From assembly GCF_016808095.1 (NCBI RefSeq), contig NC_068975.1, positions 26,711,501 to 26,775,500 on the forward strand: a stretch of DNA of 64,000 nucleotides, read 5' to 3'. Every line of letters starts with the position of its first letter. Within the stretch, counting starts at the first letter, position 1. This DNA comes from Vigna angularis (taxonomy: Eukaryota; Streptophyta; Magnoliopsida; Fabales; Fabaceae). A program made the position numbers and the translations under genes. The notes beneath the pieces are model-generated. The model was not told the DNA's origin and did not search any database. It was given only the letters and a program-made list of their open reading frames with translations. Below are positions 11,034 through 22,012 of the stretch, piece after piece.

Positions 11034-13069
11034 TTAATCTATTACAACATTTGGAGATCCGACAACAGCTTCTTCCACCGCCCCAACGCTTGGCTCCTCC
11101 TCAGCGGCCATTTCATTAGGACCTTCCGTAGCGACCGTCGCATGCTCGACACCATCTTCAGCTTCCAGGAAAGCGTCTTCCGGAACCTCCGCTAGAGGCA
11201 GCATCTGACCCTCATATACATCTTTACCCACGTCAAATGCCACTCCCTCAGTCGACACTTGGAGAAGATGCGCGACCTGCCTTAGCGCCTTCTTAAAGCC
11301 TCTCGTATGCTCCACCATTATCGCTTCGCGCATTTCTTCTCTTTCCTCTCGATCTTCAGCGGCCGCGGCAATCAATTCATCCCTCTCCTTAATCGCGCCA
11401 TCTCTTTCTTGGGTCACTGCAACTACAATCTTTCTTAGTTGTGCCAATTCGGATGTCATCTGATCGTGTGCTAGTCGTAGCTCATCCCTCTCTTTCTTCA
11501 AGGCAGAGCCGGCTGCCCGAGTAGAGTTAAGTAATGCCTGTCCTTCACGTAACAACTGTTCCGATTGCCTTTGCCTTTGTTCACAGGCGGCATGTGCGTC
11601 CGCTATCTCTTTCAGTTACGTCCGCGACTTCTCCAACTCAGCCCTCAGGACGCCTCTATCAGAAGCGTACGCCATGTGCCAAGCCGCCATAGCTATTCGA
11701 CTCGCCATCTCTAGCAAGTCGTCAGCCATCTGCTGTTCGGTCATGCTCTCCACCACCTTCTTCTCGGCATCATCCAAGTTAAAATCCATTTTATGGCTCA
11801 AGTTGAAAGAAGGATCCCACAGGCCCTTCGGAAAGGGACGATCTGTCTCCTCTGCGGTCTCCTTCATTCTTTTTGGCACGCCTCCAGTGGCGTCGACCAT
11901 TTTGCCTTTCCGTTTCCTTACCAATGGCTGCTCCTCAACAGCCACTACTTCGTCACACGACACCACCCGCACGCTCGGGAGGACTTGAACGGGTTTGGAA
12001 GGGGTTCCTGAACGTCCAGCACTCGCCTTGCCAGTGTCGTTGCCAGTGTCGAATGCATGAAACCAATTGCGGACTGATCCTTTTCTCCCCATTATCTCTG
12101 CCAAACACAGAATCCCTCCAACATAGTCAACAACAATCCAATAGCATACACAAATAACAATAAGAAAAACATACCGAATACCCTCGAGCCGAAATCATCA
12201 TGCTCAAGACAATTTATGAGCCGACGGAAAGAAAAGGGGCGTGACAATGCCGTCAACACATTCAAGGCCTCCAACTCTTCGATCGTCATCTTATCCTCGT
12301 CTCACGAAGTGAACTTCAATGGATCCTGTGTCCAATATAGAGGAAACTTCGGATTTCCATCCTCATCAAAAAAGTACGCTCGTCCTGACTCAAGGATCGA
12401 CACTTTAAAAAACTTTTCTTTAAAACCCCTATACGACTGCAAATAGAGCTCCAGGAGAGCATCACCCGGTTCCGAAATTAAGGATACCCAACCCCTCTTA
12501 GCAACCGGGCGACACCTAAAGAAACGCAAAAACAATGCCACAGTAGGCTTAATCGCCAAGGCTTGGTAGACGACAACAAACGCCTGCATATACCCCCAAC
12601 TATTGGGATGCAGTTGTGTAGGGGCCACGTTTAGGGTTTTTAGTACTACCATTTGGAAGGTTGTCAACGGCAATCACAGATACAGATCGTAAAACGGCGG
12701 AGAGTAGCAGTAGAAAAAATCGTTGGTGGCGTTTTCTCTTCCATGGAAAACTCTCTCATCCTCACGATAGGCCACCAACTTAACACACGACCTATAATCT
12801 AGGGTTCTCAAGATACAACTGTTCTCTACCCAATCTGCTAGCACTACTCTACTTCTAAACACACTACGGAGTTCACTTGCCTCACGCGAAGCCCAGTCAT
12901 AACCACCACCACTAGTCGTGGGCTCAGCAAGAACTTCAGGACCTTCACTCACCACGCCTCTGTAACAGAAAGCACTCTCACCACTTAGAATGGTGGTGAT
13001 TTCATGCTGTTCCGTCAAAGATGACGATCCCGGTGCGCCAACCAGGACATTCTGCCCCTTTTCTTCCAT
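11034..13069 (-). pseudogene. Antisense two-exon gene of the Tat element (Transposase_28-like)
   Basis: Exon 1 spans 12175-13069 and exon 2 spans 11034-12097 on the minus strand, with a 77-bp GT-AG intron. Joined, they give a continuous frame of 653 codons from the ATG at 13069, interrupted by three in-frame stops near 12674, 12302 and 11616. The middle of exon 1 contains LNVAPTQLHPNSWGY and later GWVSLIS and PLYWTQDP, the pattern of the plant Transposase_28 (putative gypsy-type transposon) domain. Exon 2 begins with a basic linker and ends with a long Glu/Lys/Arg-rich coiled coil and an acidic tail. Such extra antisense ORFs downstream of pol are known in Tat elements; their function is unknown. 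The first two stops fit single base changes, since the related copy at 14360-15645 has Arg and Trp there. Confidence 0.7.
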
Positions 13070-13087
13070 TATCGGTAAAAAACCACA

Positions 13088-13453
13088 CTAGAACACAAAA
13101 AAGATTAAGGATTTACCTGGCAAGTTCGTACGGAAGCAGAATCGACTGATAAGCCAAGCAAGAACTATCGCCAGAAGGAAGAGAATGCTTTTGATTATGG
13201 TAAAACGTATCACACCTTTCCACCTTCCCCTTCGTATTGAAGAAGCCAAGAGTGCCACAGCATCATACGCCGTAAGATTAACTCGATCTAACGGCTCTAA
13301 TTTCATGTCTTTTCGCTTCCCCCAGAAGCGGGAAACTCTAACCTTTTCTCCGCCAAAACAGTGCGTAACACTGGCCCAATAACTTGTATACTCAACGTCC
13401 TGTAGTAACCTCGCACGCAAAACCGGCGGTCGTTTACTCGGACTCGGGGGCAT
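13088..13453 (-). pseudogene. Upstream minus-strand ORF of the Tat element
   Basis: An open frame of 121 codons lies just upstream of the antisense gene and on the same strand. The first 80 residues are basic and hydrophilic; the last 40 include a hydrophobic stretch (IIKSILFLLAIVLAWLI). It may be an extra 5' exon of the antisense gene, with a possible donor near 13118, or leader sequence that is open by chance. I recognise no family. Confidence 0.35.
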
Positions 13454-13465
13454 GTATCATAGGAT

Positions 13466-13739
13466 GCCTAAGCCCACCAACGGTCGACTGGTAACCGGAC
13501 GACCATTAAGAAGCCGAGATATATTGCGATCGTAATATAGCGATCGCATGTGTCGATGGCAATAAATAGTTGTCGAGCGATGTCACGACAATTCAAGAAC
13601 ACGAACGACCTTTAAGGGGACGTGTAGCCTAAGCTCACCAACGGTCGACTGGTAACCCGAACGACCATTAAGAGGCCGAGATATATTGCGGTCGTAATAT
13701 AGCGATCGTATGTATCGATTACACTAATCAGTTGTCGAA
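13466..13739. repeat. Imperfect direct repeat inside the Tat 3' region
   Basis: Two copies of about 112 bp (13466-13577 and 13627-13739) share ACGGTCGACTGGTAACC, GACCATTAAG and a GATATATTGCG-TCGTAATATAGCGATCG block. They lie immediately upstream of the antisense gene, where its promoter would be expected. CG-rich hexamers such as CGATCG and GTCGAC recur in both. Confidence 0.8.
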
Positions 13740-13886
13740 GCAAATACATCTGGTTAAATTTAGTCAAGTTGAACATATTAAATCTTAATAAACAAAAGAT
13801 CAAATAGTTAGGGCCACAAATCACGGGATTAACTGACCCAGTATCAAACACGACCTAACGGTTGTATTTTCCAGATGGTCAACTTC

Positions 13887-14188
13887 TGTAACCAACCGGA
13901 TTTTTAGGTAAACGGTTTATTTTATCATTTTAAATATGAAAAACAGAAAAGAGAAAAAGGTACGTTTTTTCAGGAGGAGAGATTTATGATTTTCTTCAAT
14001 TATTGAACTGAAAGAGTTCTACAATTCCCTTTTTTCTGACTTGAGCGTTGGAATGCCTTCGCAGGTACCCACCCCATTCTCCATGAAACGTGCTGACTAA
14101 GAAAAGGACGTGAAGATAAAGGCATCTTAGGAGGAGAGGACGCGACTCACTAGGTTCATATTTCGGTCCCAACTTTTATACTGAAATA
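13887..14188 (+). repeat. Right LTR of the Tat-type element
   Basis: It starts TGTAACCAACCGG and ends CTGAAATA. It matches 9657-9937 closely, with a final C-to-T change relative to the left copy's CTGAAACA. It keeps about 21 bp near the start that the left copy lacks. No clear polypurine tract precedes it. Confidence 0.75.
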
Positions 14189-14359
14189 GTTTTAATTAAA
14201 TAATTTCCGCAACAAGTTAATAAAAGTGACACTAAGTTACGAGCGAGCGTTCAATGAATAAAAACAATAAAGGTAAGGGAAGATGAGAATAATGGACAAG
14301 CAAATTCTAAGTTTCATTAATGTGTATGGGGTATCCAAAAACTTGTTTGACGGTCGACC

Positions 14360-15645
14360 ATCATGAAGAGGCCATTACCATGCAAATGCCCGCTTGAACA
14401 TTGAGTTCAAATGTCGCATCTATGGCCTCTTCCATGGTCATTGCTTTAAAGTATGACCGGTCAACATTGGAGAGATTGAAGTTGGCCTTCCTGGCCACAT
14501 GGATGACTGAGTCAAAATGGTCGATCAAAAAGGGTCTTGATCGTGGAGACTCCTTGCTCCTTTTCTGAGAAGAGGAGGACTTCTCCTTGTGGGACTTTCT
14601 TTTCCCTTTATCATGGACAAATGAAGAGACGATTGTAATGGGGTCGGTTCAGGAACATAGGGAGCAGGCCCAGGCATGCGGGTCGCAATTCCTATGCTGC
14701 CCTTTTCTTTGAAGGTGGAGCTTGTTGGCCACCTTGTCTTGAGCGGCAAAAATAGCGAAGGCGCTAGTGTTAACGATGTTGTAGGAGGTCGTGATATTTG
14801 AAATAAGATATAAAATTTAATTAAGTTAAAAACGATAGTTATAACACAAAATAATTAAAAGTTTATCAAAGACTATTATAGAGCACATCAAAATCGATGT
14901 GGTTAATCAATTCTCGTGAGGAAAGGCGGCGGGGTAACTAATCGATTGAACTGGCTGTCTCTAGCTCTTCGGGCGTAATCGCAGACTTCGCCCATGAAGT
15001 CAATTTCTTTCTTTGGGTGTTCGGTCCAATACAATGGAAATTTCGGTCAGCCATTATCCAAATAGTACTTCGATGTACATCCTTTATTACTGTTTTCAAA
15101 TAATTGGTCTTAAATCCCTTAAAGGAAACGTTGAACAATGTGAACAACCACTTCCCTTTTTTCGATATAAGGGATACCCAGACCCTATTAGGGTGATGCT
15201 GGGTCCGAAAAAATAATAGAAAACAAAGTAGTGTGAGAGTGACATCCAAGGCTTTCCATATCACGTTCAGCTCCCTCAAAATGCCCATTTGAAATTCGTC
15301 GAAGGACAATCGAACTGCCATATCCTTGAACAAAGTAGAATACACGTAGAAGAAATCCAATGTATAACCCTCCTTGCCGTGAAAGACCCACTCATTTTTC
15401 TTGTACACGACAAGTTTGAAGGACGGGACCAATGCGCAAGACCGTGTCCACTCCCACGTTGCATCAACTTCAATTGCAACCACCTCACCCGCATTTGTAT
15501 CAACGACATTATTCATATTTATATTCGTCGCTGCGTCACCTGACTCCAACCCTTGCTTGGTTGATGCGAAGAAGGAAGACCCGATCGATGACACAGAAGA
15601 CTTTGAATCGTTATCGACATACTCCCGACCTCCCCTCCCCACCAA
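14360..15645 (-). pseudogene. Second, diverged copy of the antisense Tat gene
   Basis: The minus strand reads from an ATG at 15645 through 235 codons to a stop at 14938. It contains FYVYSTLFKDM, FDEFQMGILRELNV, WVSLISKKG and AITPEELE, which line up in order with the antisense gene at 11034-13069. Further on, around 14360-14520, a KANFNLSNVDRSYFKAMTM block lines up with exon 2 of that gene. It lacks a clean LTR pair and pol, so it is a remnant of a related but distinct element. An N-terminal part is tandemly duplicated (15536-15844). Confidence 0.6.
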
Positions 15646-15844
15646 CTCCTCTTACAAAAAAAGTAGAACGCTTGACATTATTACCTTTGAGTCACCTGAC
15701 TTCAACTTGCTTGGTTGATGCGAAGAAGGAAGACCCGATCGATGACACAGAAGACTTTGAATCGTTATCGACATACTCCCGACCTCCCCTCCCCACTGAC
15801 TCCTCTTACAAAGAAAGCAGAACTTGACATTATTACCTTTGAGA
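15536..15844. repeat. Tandem duplication of about 154 bp
   Basis: Two adjacent units (15536-15690 and 15692-15844) share TTGATGCGAAGAAGGAAGAC and CCCGATCGATGACACAGAAG. They differ by small indels. The duplication covers the start of the second antisense Tat gene, so that gene carries two versions of its N-terminal coding segment. Confidence 0.85.
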
Positions 15845-16439
15845 AAAGAAGTATGAAACGTCCAATTCTTGTAAGGAGAATAAAGAACAATGGTGAAATT
15901 ACATTGAGCCCCACCTCTATTTATAGACAAAATGGACACTCCCAGTAACAAATCATGATTGTCAAAATAAGGAAGATCTGACAGCTCACGCTTCACGACC
16001 CTTCATTTCACCAGTTGTACGAATCCCTAACATGCCACGTTTTCCACCTCATCGCTAATCAACTGAACAGTCGACCCTAAACAAGAATTAAGATAAGAAT
16101 TAAGATTCATGGAGATTAGCTTAAGTCAAAGCATGTTCAATACTAGTTGTGCTGTAATTAGGCCGACACTAATCCAAAATCCATTCCAAAATCTATAAAT
16201 AAAGGTTTGAGATATTGTGGTAGGTTGGTTACATTTAATATGCATTTTTTACTTTGACATCAAATTACCTTCTAAAGGTAACCTCCCAACATACCGAACA
16301 AAGTGAATGATAAACGATAACCTATGCAAGGAGTTGTACAAACGAAAATCAAAAGACTATTAACCTCGACTCCACAAATCGACAGAGTGCAAGAACTGAA
16401 ATTTTGAATTTCTTTTGTGGTTGCAATTTAATTTCGAAT
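15845..16439. other. Spacer between retroelement remnants
   Basis: No coding similarity is recognisable. The sequence is moderately AT-rich and probably consists of non-coding retroelement DNA, but no boundary is visible. Confidence 0.3.
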
Positions 16440-17960
16440 TAGTAGATAACCTTGGAAATTTGTTGAAATTGGTTGAAATTTTGAACTAAAGGCTTTTTTT
16501 TATATCCTCTTCTCCCATGCATATTTGGTGACTCTGAAATCCACCATCGAAAAATACTTGACACCCTCAACTCTTCAATCATCGGAATTGAAAATTTGTT
16601 CGGTACAAAAACACCAACTTCCATCCCTCTTATTTACCAATATCACAGGGCTGGATTACAGGCTATTACTGGGCCATATGATTCTTGTCTTCAACATCTC
16701 TGCTACCTACTTTTCGATCTTCTCCTTCGTCAAGTGAGGGTACTGGTCTAACATTCACTGGATTTAATCCTCCTCAATGGGTATCTTGTGCACCAAATTT
16801 CTAGGAGAATGAAGACCCTTGGGCTCCTTGAAAATGTTCTCAAACTTAGCCAGAACCTGCTTAAAGTCCTCCCTCAGGCCTTGCGTCAGCTACTTTCCTT
16901 CCTCTTCCCCTTCTTCCAAATTTGTTTGACTCAAGCTCCAGACCAAAGTCACATCTTCGATCTCTTTCATCCTCAACAAGGCTTTTGGGGCTACCACCTT
17001 CCTTGTCAAAGTTGGGCCTCCTCTGATCACTACTGTCTCATTGCCCTGTTTAAACCCCATTGTCAAGTCGCCCTAGTTGATCGTAACCTCCCCCAACGTG
17101 GCTAGCTAGGCTACTCCCAGAATGAGGTCATCCCTTCTAACTCAAAGAGACAAAACTTATGTTTGATCTCTACTTCGTCTAGCCTTACCGAAACCTCATT
17201 GCAACAGCCTTGTGTCTTCTTCCTTTGTCAATCGCCTAGGCACATTCCATGTGACTGTGTCTCCTTCACCGGTAACCCCATGTCCTCCACAAGCTATGAA
17301 ATTGTGGCTGGCGCCACTGTCTATCACTTCCTTTGTCCATCGCCTAAGCATACTTCCTCCCTTTTACCCAGCCTTGTAGCTTCATCGTTTTGGGTGTAGT
17401 GAGCCCGCCTGCTGAGAACGATGGTAGTTCCATTGGTTGTTGTTCCATTTCCTCTGCTTATTCCCCTTCACCTTCTTCTTCGTCTTCAACCATAATTATC
17501 ACACACATACTTTACAGCATAGAAGAAACCTATGTATATGTGATATGATATTATAGATGAACTAATTTTCTATGAACTAACCATATATCTGAAATAACAA
17601 ATCTTTTCTATCTCAAAAGGCCTCGTTATTATTATCAATTTCTATAGGATAGAAAAGCAAAGTCCTTGCGTTTCAGTTCTAGTTGTGAATTGAAAAGGAA
17701 ATAACTAAAGAAATTGTAAAAAAACGAAGAATTCAAAGAATGATTCCAAATTTAAGGTAAGAGAAGAACAAAGATTTCGGGCACCCATGGCCTGGGCTGT
17801 AAGGCCCTCCACAATGAAAACACCTCCCCTCCTCTCTTCTATTGATGTATTCAGGGTAAGGCAGGTTTTTTACCCCTTTGCCGCGAGTGTCTCCTATCAT
17901 ATTACTCCCTGTTTTGGATGCCACCGTGACCATCCTTCCCTCCTTCTTTATGGAGCTCAC
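16440..17960 (-). pseudogene. Decayed Ty3/gypsy gag-protease-RT remnant
   Basis: Read on the minus strand: a zinc-knuckle segment at about 17790-17960 (RREEGRCFHCGGPYSPGHGC); then, after a non-coding insert at roughly 17500-17760, a protease segment with DLILGVA and LTMGFKQGNETVVIRG (about 17370-17030); then the N-terminal edge of reverse transcriptase with a PVNVRPVP block (about 16770) and NKFSIPMIEEL (about 16600). Many frameshifts and stops are present. The motifs resemble those of the block at 19046-21430, so the two come from related, chromovirus-like families. The exact lineage is not settled. Confidence 0.65.
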
Positions 17961-18142
17961 GCTGTCTGTTGTACCCTGTCTACCCTAGCCTCGCCTGAAA
18001 GATTCAGACCTGGCAACCGTTCCTGCTCCTCCTTAACACCTTCCCATGTCTGACTACTCTTATGGGTTGCTCCTCCATTCGTTCCTGTATTCTTATTGGC
18101 CTCCTCCACATCTCTGGCCACATTATGGTTTATGGCTATGGT

Positions 18143-18350
18143 TAGTTAACTAAGGCTTATGTTTCAGGGTTAGGGTTAGGGTTTATGGTTTATGTTTAGG
18201 ATTAGAGTTAGGGTTTATTGTTTAGGGTCAGAGTTATGATTAGGGTTTAGAGTTATTATTAGGGTTTAACGTTTAAATAATGGTTTAGGTTAGGGTTTAG
18301 GACTAGTGTTTAGGGTTTAGGGTAAGGGGAGTGTTTATGGTTATGGTTTA
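18143..18350 (+). repeat. Degenerate interstitial telomere-like repeat
   Basis: The G-rich strand carries many TTTAGGG, GGTTAGGG and TTTATGG-type units between about 18160 and 18350, mixed with point changes and short interruptions. The plant telomere repeat is TTTAGGG. A single TAGTTAACTA palindrome lies just before it (18143-18152). Both flanks are ordinary chromosomal or transposon DNA, so this is an internal tract and not a chromosome end. Confidence 0.75.
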
Positions 18351-18499
18351 GGGTTAGTTAACTAGGATAGTTAACTAAGATAGTTAACTAGGTTAGTTAG
18401 TTAACTAGGTTAGTATACTAGGTTAGTTAACTAGGTTAGTTAACTAGATTAGTTAACTAGGTTAGTTAACTAGGTTAGTTAACTAGGTTAGTTAACTAT
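18351..18499. repeat. Tandem array of the TAGTTAACTA palindrome
   Basis: A unit of 13 bp, GGTTAGTTAACTA, is repeated with slight spacing changes. Each unit holds the perfect 10-bp palindrome TAGTTAACTA; ten intact copies are in this array. One variant copy (about 18411-18420) reads TAGTATACTA, which is itself a perfect palindrome. The array directly continues the telomere-like tract and ends where the direct repeat of about 515 bp begins. Confidence 0.9.
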
Positions 18500-18504
18500 C
18501 CTCT

Positions 18505-19030
18505 TGGACTGGGGCAAACAAAACTGACACAATTCTAAACAAACTATCACAACTCACTTTTATTTACAAATCTGCACAACCGAGTTGTATTACTCTAGCT
18601 TAAATCTGCCAAATGGCCATCAACCCTCCAAATTCAAGTTTCATGAAAGCCAACAAATCAAAAATACATAGTAATTCAATCAAAATAAAGTGGGAAACAA
18701 TCAAGATCAACAACATGTCAGATTTAACCTCACAAGAAAAGTATTGGTACTCAACCACTCAATGTATATAGGCTTGTATATATCACTCAGCAAAACATGA
18801 AAAAGCACCGTTGATGAATTTGAAAAGCTTTTAACTAGCATCACTTAATCCAAGGCACACTCCAAATCACTAGGACTTCATCTCAACTTGTAATGTGGTC
18901 AGGTTGGGGATAGGTTTCAGAAAAGGAATTCAAAGCTATAACCTGTGAGCATGAGCAAAGTAAGGTGGCAGCATGAAATTCATCTCATCTCCGCCTTCAG
19001 CTCAAGTAATTTTGTCACCAACTCTTCTTT
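18505..19030. repeat. Direct repeat copy B (about 520 bp)
   Basis: This stretch matches 21500-22012 over its whole length with scattered substitutions and small indels. Shared phrases include ATGGCCATCAACCCTCCAAA and TCCAAATCACTAGGACTTCA. It contains no ORF. The two copies flank a minus-strand Ty3/gypsy coding block, so they may be LTRs, but they lack clear TG...CA ends, and a primer-binding site was not found. Confidence 0.8.
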
Positions 19031-19045
19031 TTCTATACTCCAGTG

Positions 19046-21430
19046 TCAAAAGGAGTGCAATTTGATAGCTAGTATTGTACCAATACTCAGCCAAGGAAGT
19101 ACTATACTCCAGTGTTTTGGTTGCTCAGAACAGAAACACCTCAGGTAGCCTTCCAGTATTCTATTTAGCACTTCCGTCTGCCCATCCGATTCAGGCGTGC
19201 TCATCTTCAACTGCGTTCCTTGTATTTTAAAGATATCCCTCCAAAACACACCCAAGAAAAGGGGGTCATGGTCACTAACAATGGATATTGGCACCTAATG
19301 CAACCTTATCACCTACTTAACAAAAACTTCTGCAACCGTACGCGCTGAGTAAGGGTGTTTCAAGGGCAGGAAATGACCATACTTACTGAGGCGGTCCACC
19401 ACAACCAACACTGCATCAGACCCTTGTGATTTCGGCAACTTTACAATGAAGTCCATACTCACTTCCTCCCAGACAGCGTGAGGTATGGGTAAGGGTTGCA
19501 ACAACCCTTGGGAGAGGACACTAAATATTTGTGTTGTTGGCATGTCAAACACCTTGCTACAAAATCAGTCACCGTCTGCTTCATTCCTATCCAAAAGAGG
19601 GACTGGGCAACTCGACGATAGGTATGGTACACCCCAGAGTGCCCCCTGTATTAGTTGAATGAAACTCAGCTAAGATCTTTGGTATCCAAGCTGACTTTGC
19701 TGACAGAACTAGCCTTCCCTTATGACGCAACCGATCATGTTCAAGAGTGTAGGCTGGGTGGGCATCAGGATCTTTTCTAATTTCTTTCCTGATCTTCATC
19801 AAATCTTCATCTTCCTCTACTCCCCGCAAGACTTCTTCAAAGTCTCGCCAATAGGGTCGCACCACCCTTAATTCTTTTTCCCTCTCCTTCTTGTCTTGGG
19901 TGGTTATTCTTTGTTCTAGTAAGTATCTGAGACTTCTTTGATCAGTGTGAACAAAGAATTTCTGTCCCAACAGGTAGGTCTCCAATATTGTATTACCATG
20001 ACCAATGCCATGAGTTCCTTCTCATATATGGACTTAGCTCTACTGAAAAATGCAATGGGTTTTTTTCCTTGCGTTAAAACCGCCCCTACTCCTCCCCGGA
20101 TGTGTCATACCCTACATGGATGGGCTGCTCAAAGCCTGACAGAGCAAGCACTGGTGCAATGGTGATCAATTCCTTCAATATGTCCATTGCCTCTTTAGCC
20201 CTATCCAACCGCTTAAATTGCCCCTTCTTTAACAATTCTGTCAAGGGTCTTGCTACTTTCCCATAGTCTCTCACGAAACGTCTGTAGTAACCCGTAAGAC
20301 CTAAAAATCCTCTCAGCGCCTTCAGCATCTTGGGTTCCTTCAACTCCATCACTGCCCTCTAGGTCCATCTCCATGCCCCTTGCGGATATTAAGTGACCCA
20401 AGTATCTTATCTCCCCTTGCCAAACTCACATTTCTTCTTATTAGCTACTTATCTGTTCTGCCTCAACACACTCAGAATTTGACCCACATGTTGTACATAG
20501 TCTTCCCAATTCCGGCTGTAGATGAGGATATCATCAAAAAATACCAAGACAAACCTCCTCATAAATGGCTGCAGCAAGCTGTTCATGACACTCTGAAACA
20601 TTGTCGGGGCATTGGTGAGACCAAAAGGCATCACCAAGAACTCATAGTGACCTTGGTGAGTTCGAAAAGCTGTCTGGTGTATATCCTCATCCCCATCCTA
20701 ATTTGATGGTACCCCGCCTTTAATTCCACCTTCGAAAAATACTTTGCCCCTCTTAATTCATCCAATAATTCCTCTATGATCGGAATAGGAAACTTATCAA
20801 GAACAGTAGTCCTATTCAAAGCCCTATAGTCCACACAGAACCTCCAGCTTCCATCTTTTTTCTTCGTATTACTGGGCTCGAATAAGGACTAGTACTCGGC
20901 CTAATGATTCCTGCCCTCAACATTTCCGCCACTTGCCTCTCAATTTCCCCTTTCATCAAATGGGGATATCTATATGGTCGAACATTCACCGGATCGATAC
21001 CTTCTTTCAGCGTGATTTGGTGCACTCTGTCTTTGTCAGGAGGCAGCCCCTTGGGTTAACAAAAGATCTAAGCATGGTCCTCTAAAATTTGCTCCAGCTC
21101 CTCCTTTTGCTTCCCAGTTAGCTCCAGTCCTCCCTTGTCCTCTCGCCCTGTTCCTGGTGCTCCAAACTCCATACCAGGGCCCAGGTTTCTACTACATTCA
21201 TTTTCAGTAGTGCCTTGGGTTCAACCAGCCTCTTCGCCAATGTAGGATCCCTTGATAACCACTTTATCCCCTCCTTGTTTAAACGACATAGTCAACTCAC
21301 CCAGTTCACGGTGATCTCCCCTAACTTGGCCAGCCATTCTACTCCTAAGATCATATCCACTCCACCCAACTCAAACAAGTAAATTTTTTTCGCTATCTCT
21401 ATCCCTCCCATGTTTTGACCATTATTCTAG
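19046..21430 (-). pseudogene. Ty3/gypsy pol (protease-RT-RNase H-integrase), disabled
   Basis: Minus-strand order: protease with FELGGVDMILGVEWLAKLGE (about 21380); reverse transcriptase with [38 protein letters not shown] and a catalytic FFDD box near 20535; RNase H with KVARPLTELLKKGQF and [17 protein letters not shown]; integrase core with [23 protein letters not shown] and GQTEVLNR. The sequence is broken by frameshifts and stops; one deletion removes the end of RNase H (about 19900) and a one-base loss shifts the frame near 19092. No gag is attached. It is chromovirus-like in overall pattern and cannot make a working polyprotein. Confidence 0.8.
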
Positions 21431-21499
21431 GACAACAACCTCTCGTTGTTAAGGAGAAAAAATGGAATGTTAACACACCCCACACTTAGAACACTACCC

Positions 21500-22012
21500 T
21501 GGACGGGGCAAACACAATTTTAAACAAACTATCACAATTCACTACTATTTACAAATCTGCACAACTCAGTTCTATTACTTTAGCTTAAATCTGCTACATG
21601 GCCATCAACCCTCCAAATTCAAGTTTCATGAAAACCAGCAAGTCAAAAAATACATATTAATTCAATCAAAATAAAGTAGGAAACAATCAAGATCAACAGC
21701 ATCTCAGATTTAACCTCACAAGAAAAGTGTTTTCACTCAACCGCTCAATGTGTATAGGCTTGTATATATCACTCCACAAAACATGAAAAAGCACAGTTCA
21801 TGAATTTGAAAAGCTTCTAACTAGCATTACTTAATCCAAGGCACACTCCAAATCACTAGGACTTCATCTCAGCTTGTAATGTGATCAGGTTGGGGTTAGG
21901 TTTCATAAAAGGAATTCAAAGCTATGAACATGAGAGAATGAGAAAAGCAAGGTGGCAGCATGAAATTCAAGTGCATTTTCAGCTCAAGTAATTATGTCAC
22001 CAACTCTTCTTT
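21500..22012. repeat. Direct repeat copy A (about 513 bp)
   Basis: It matches 18505-19030. On its far side the sequence continues without a break into the non-coding stretch that ends at an integrase tail (23068-23138). This suggests that copy A belongs to the 3' non-coding part of that element, and may not be an LTR of the pol block. Confidence 0.8.

Larger units (their letters stand above)
9657..14188 (+). mobile_element. Tat-lineage LTR retrotransposon, internally deleted
   Basis: Two direct repeats (9657-9937 and 13887-14188) bound a region with a primer-binding-site-like sequence just after the left repeat, a gag start, the integrase C-terminus, then about 3.6 kb with tandem repeats and an antisense spliced gene. 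This order (gag-pol, then a long 3' region with extra antisense ORFs and tandem repeats) is typical of the Tat/Ogre lineage of Ty3/gypsy elements. Most of gag and all of protease, reverse transcriptase, RNase H and the integrase core are missing, so the element is non-autonomous. I see no matching target-site duplication outside the LTRs, which suggests age or rearranged flanks. Confidence 0.75.

Noticed and set aside
18143..18350. True telomere or chromosome end
   Set aside because: The repeats are degenerate and flanked on both sides by ordinary sequence.
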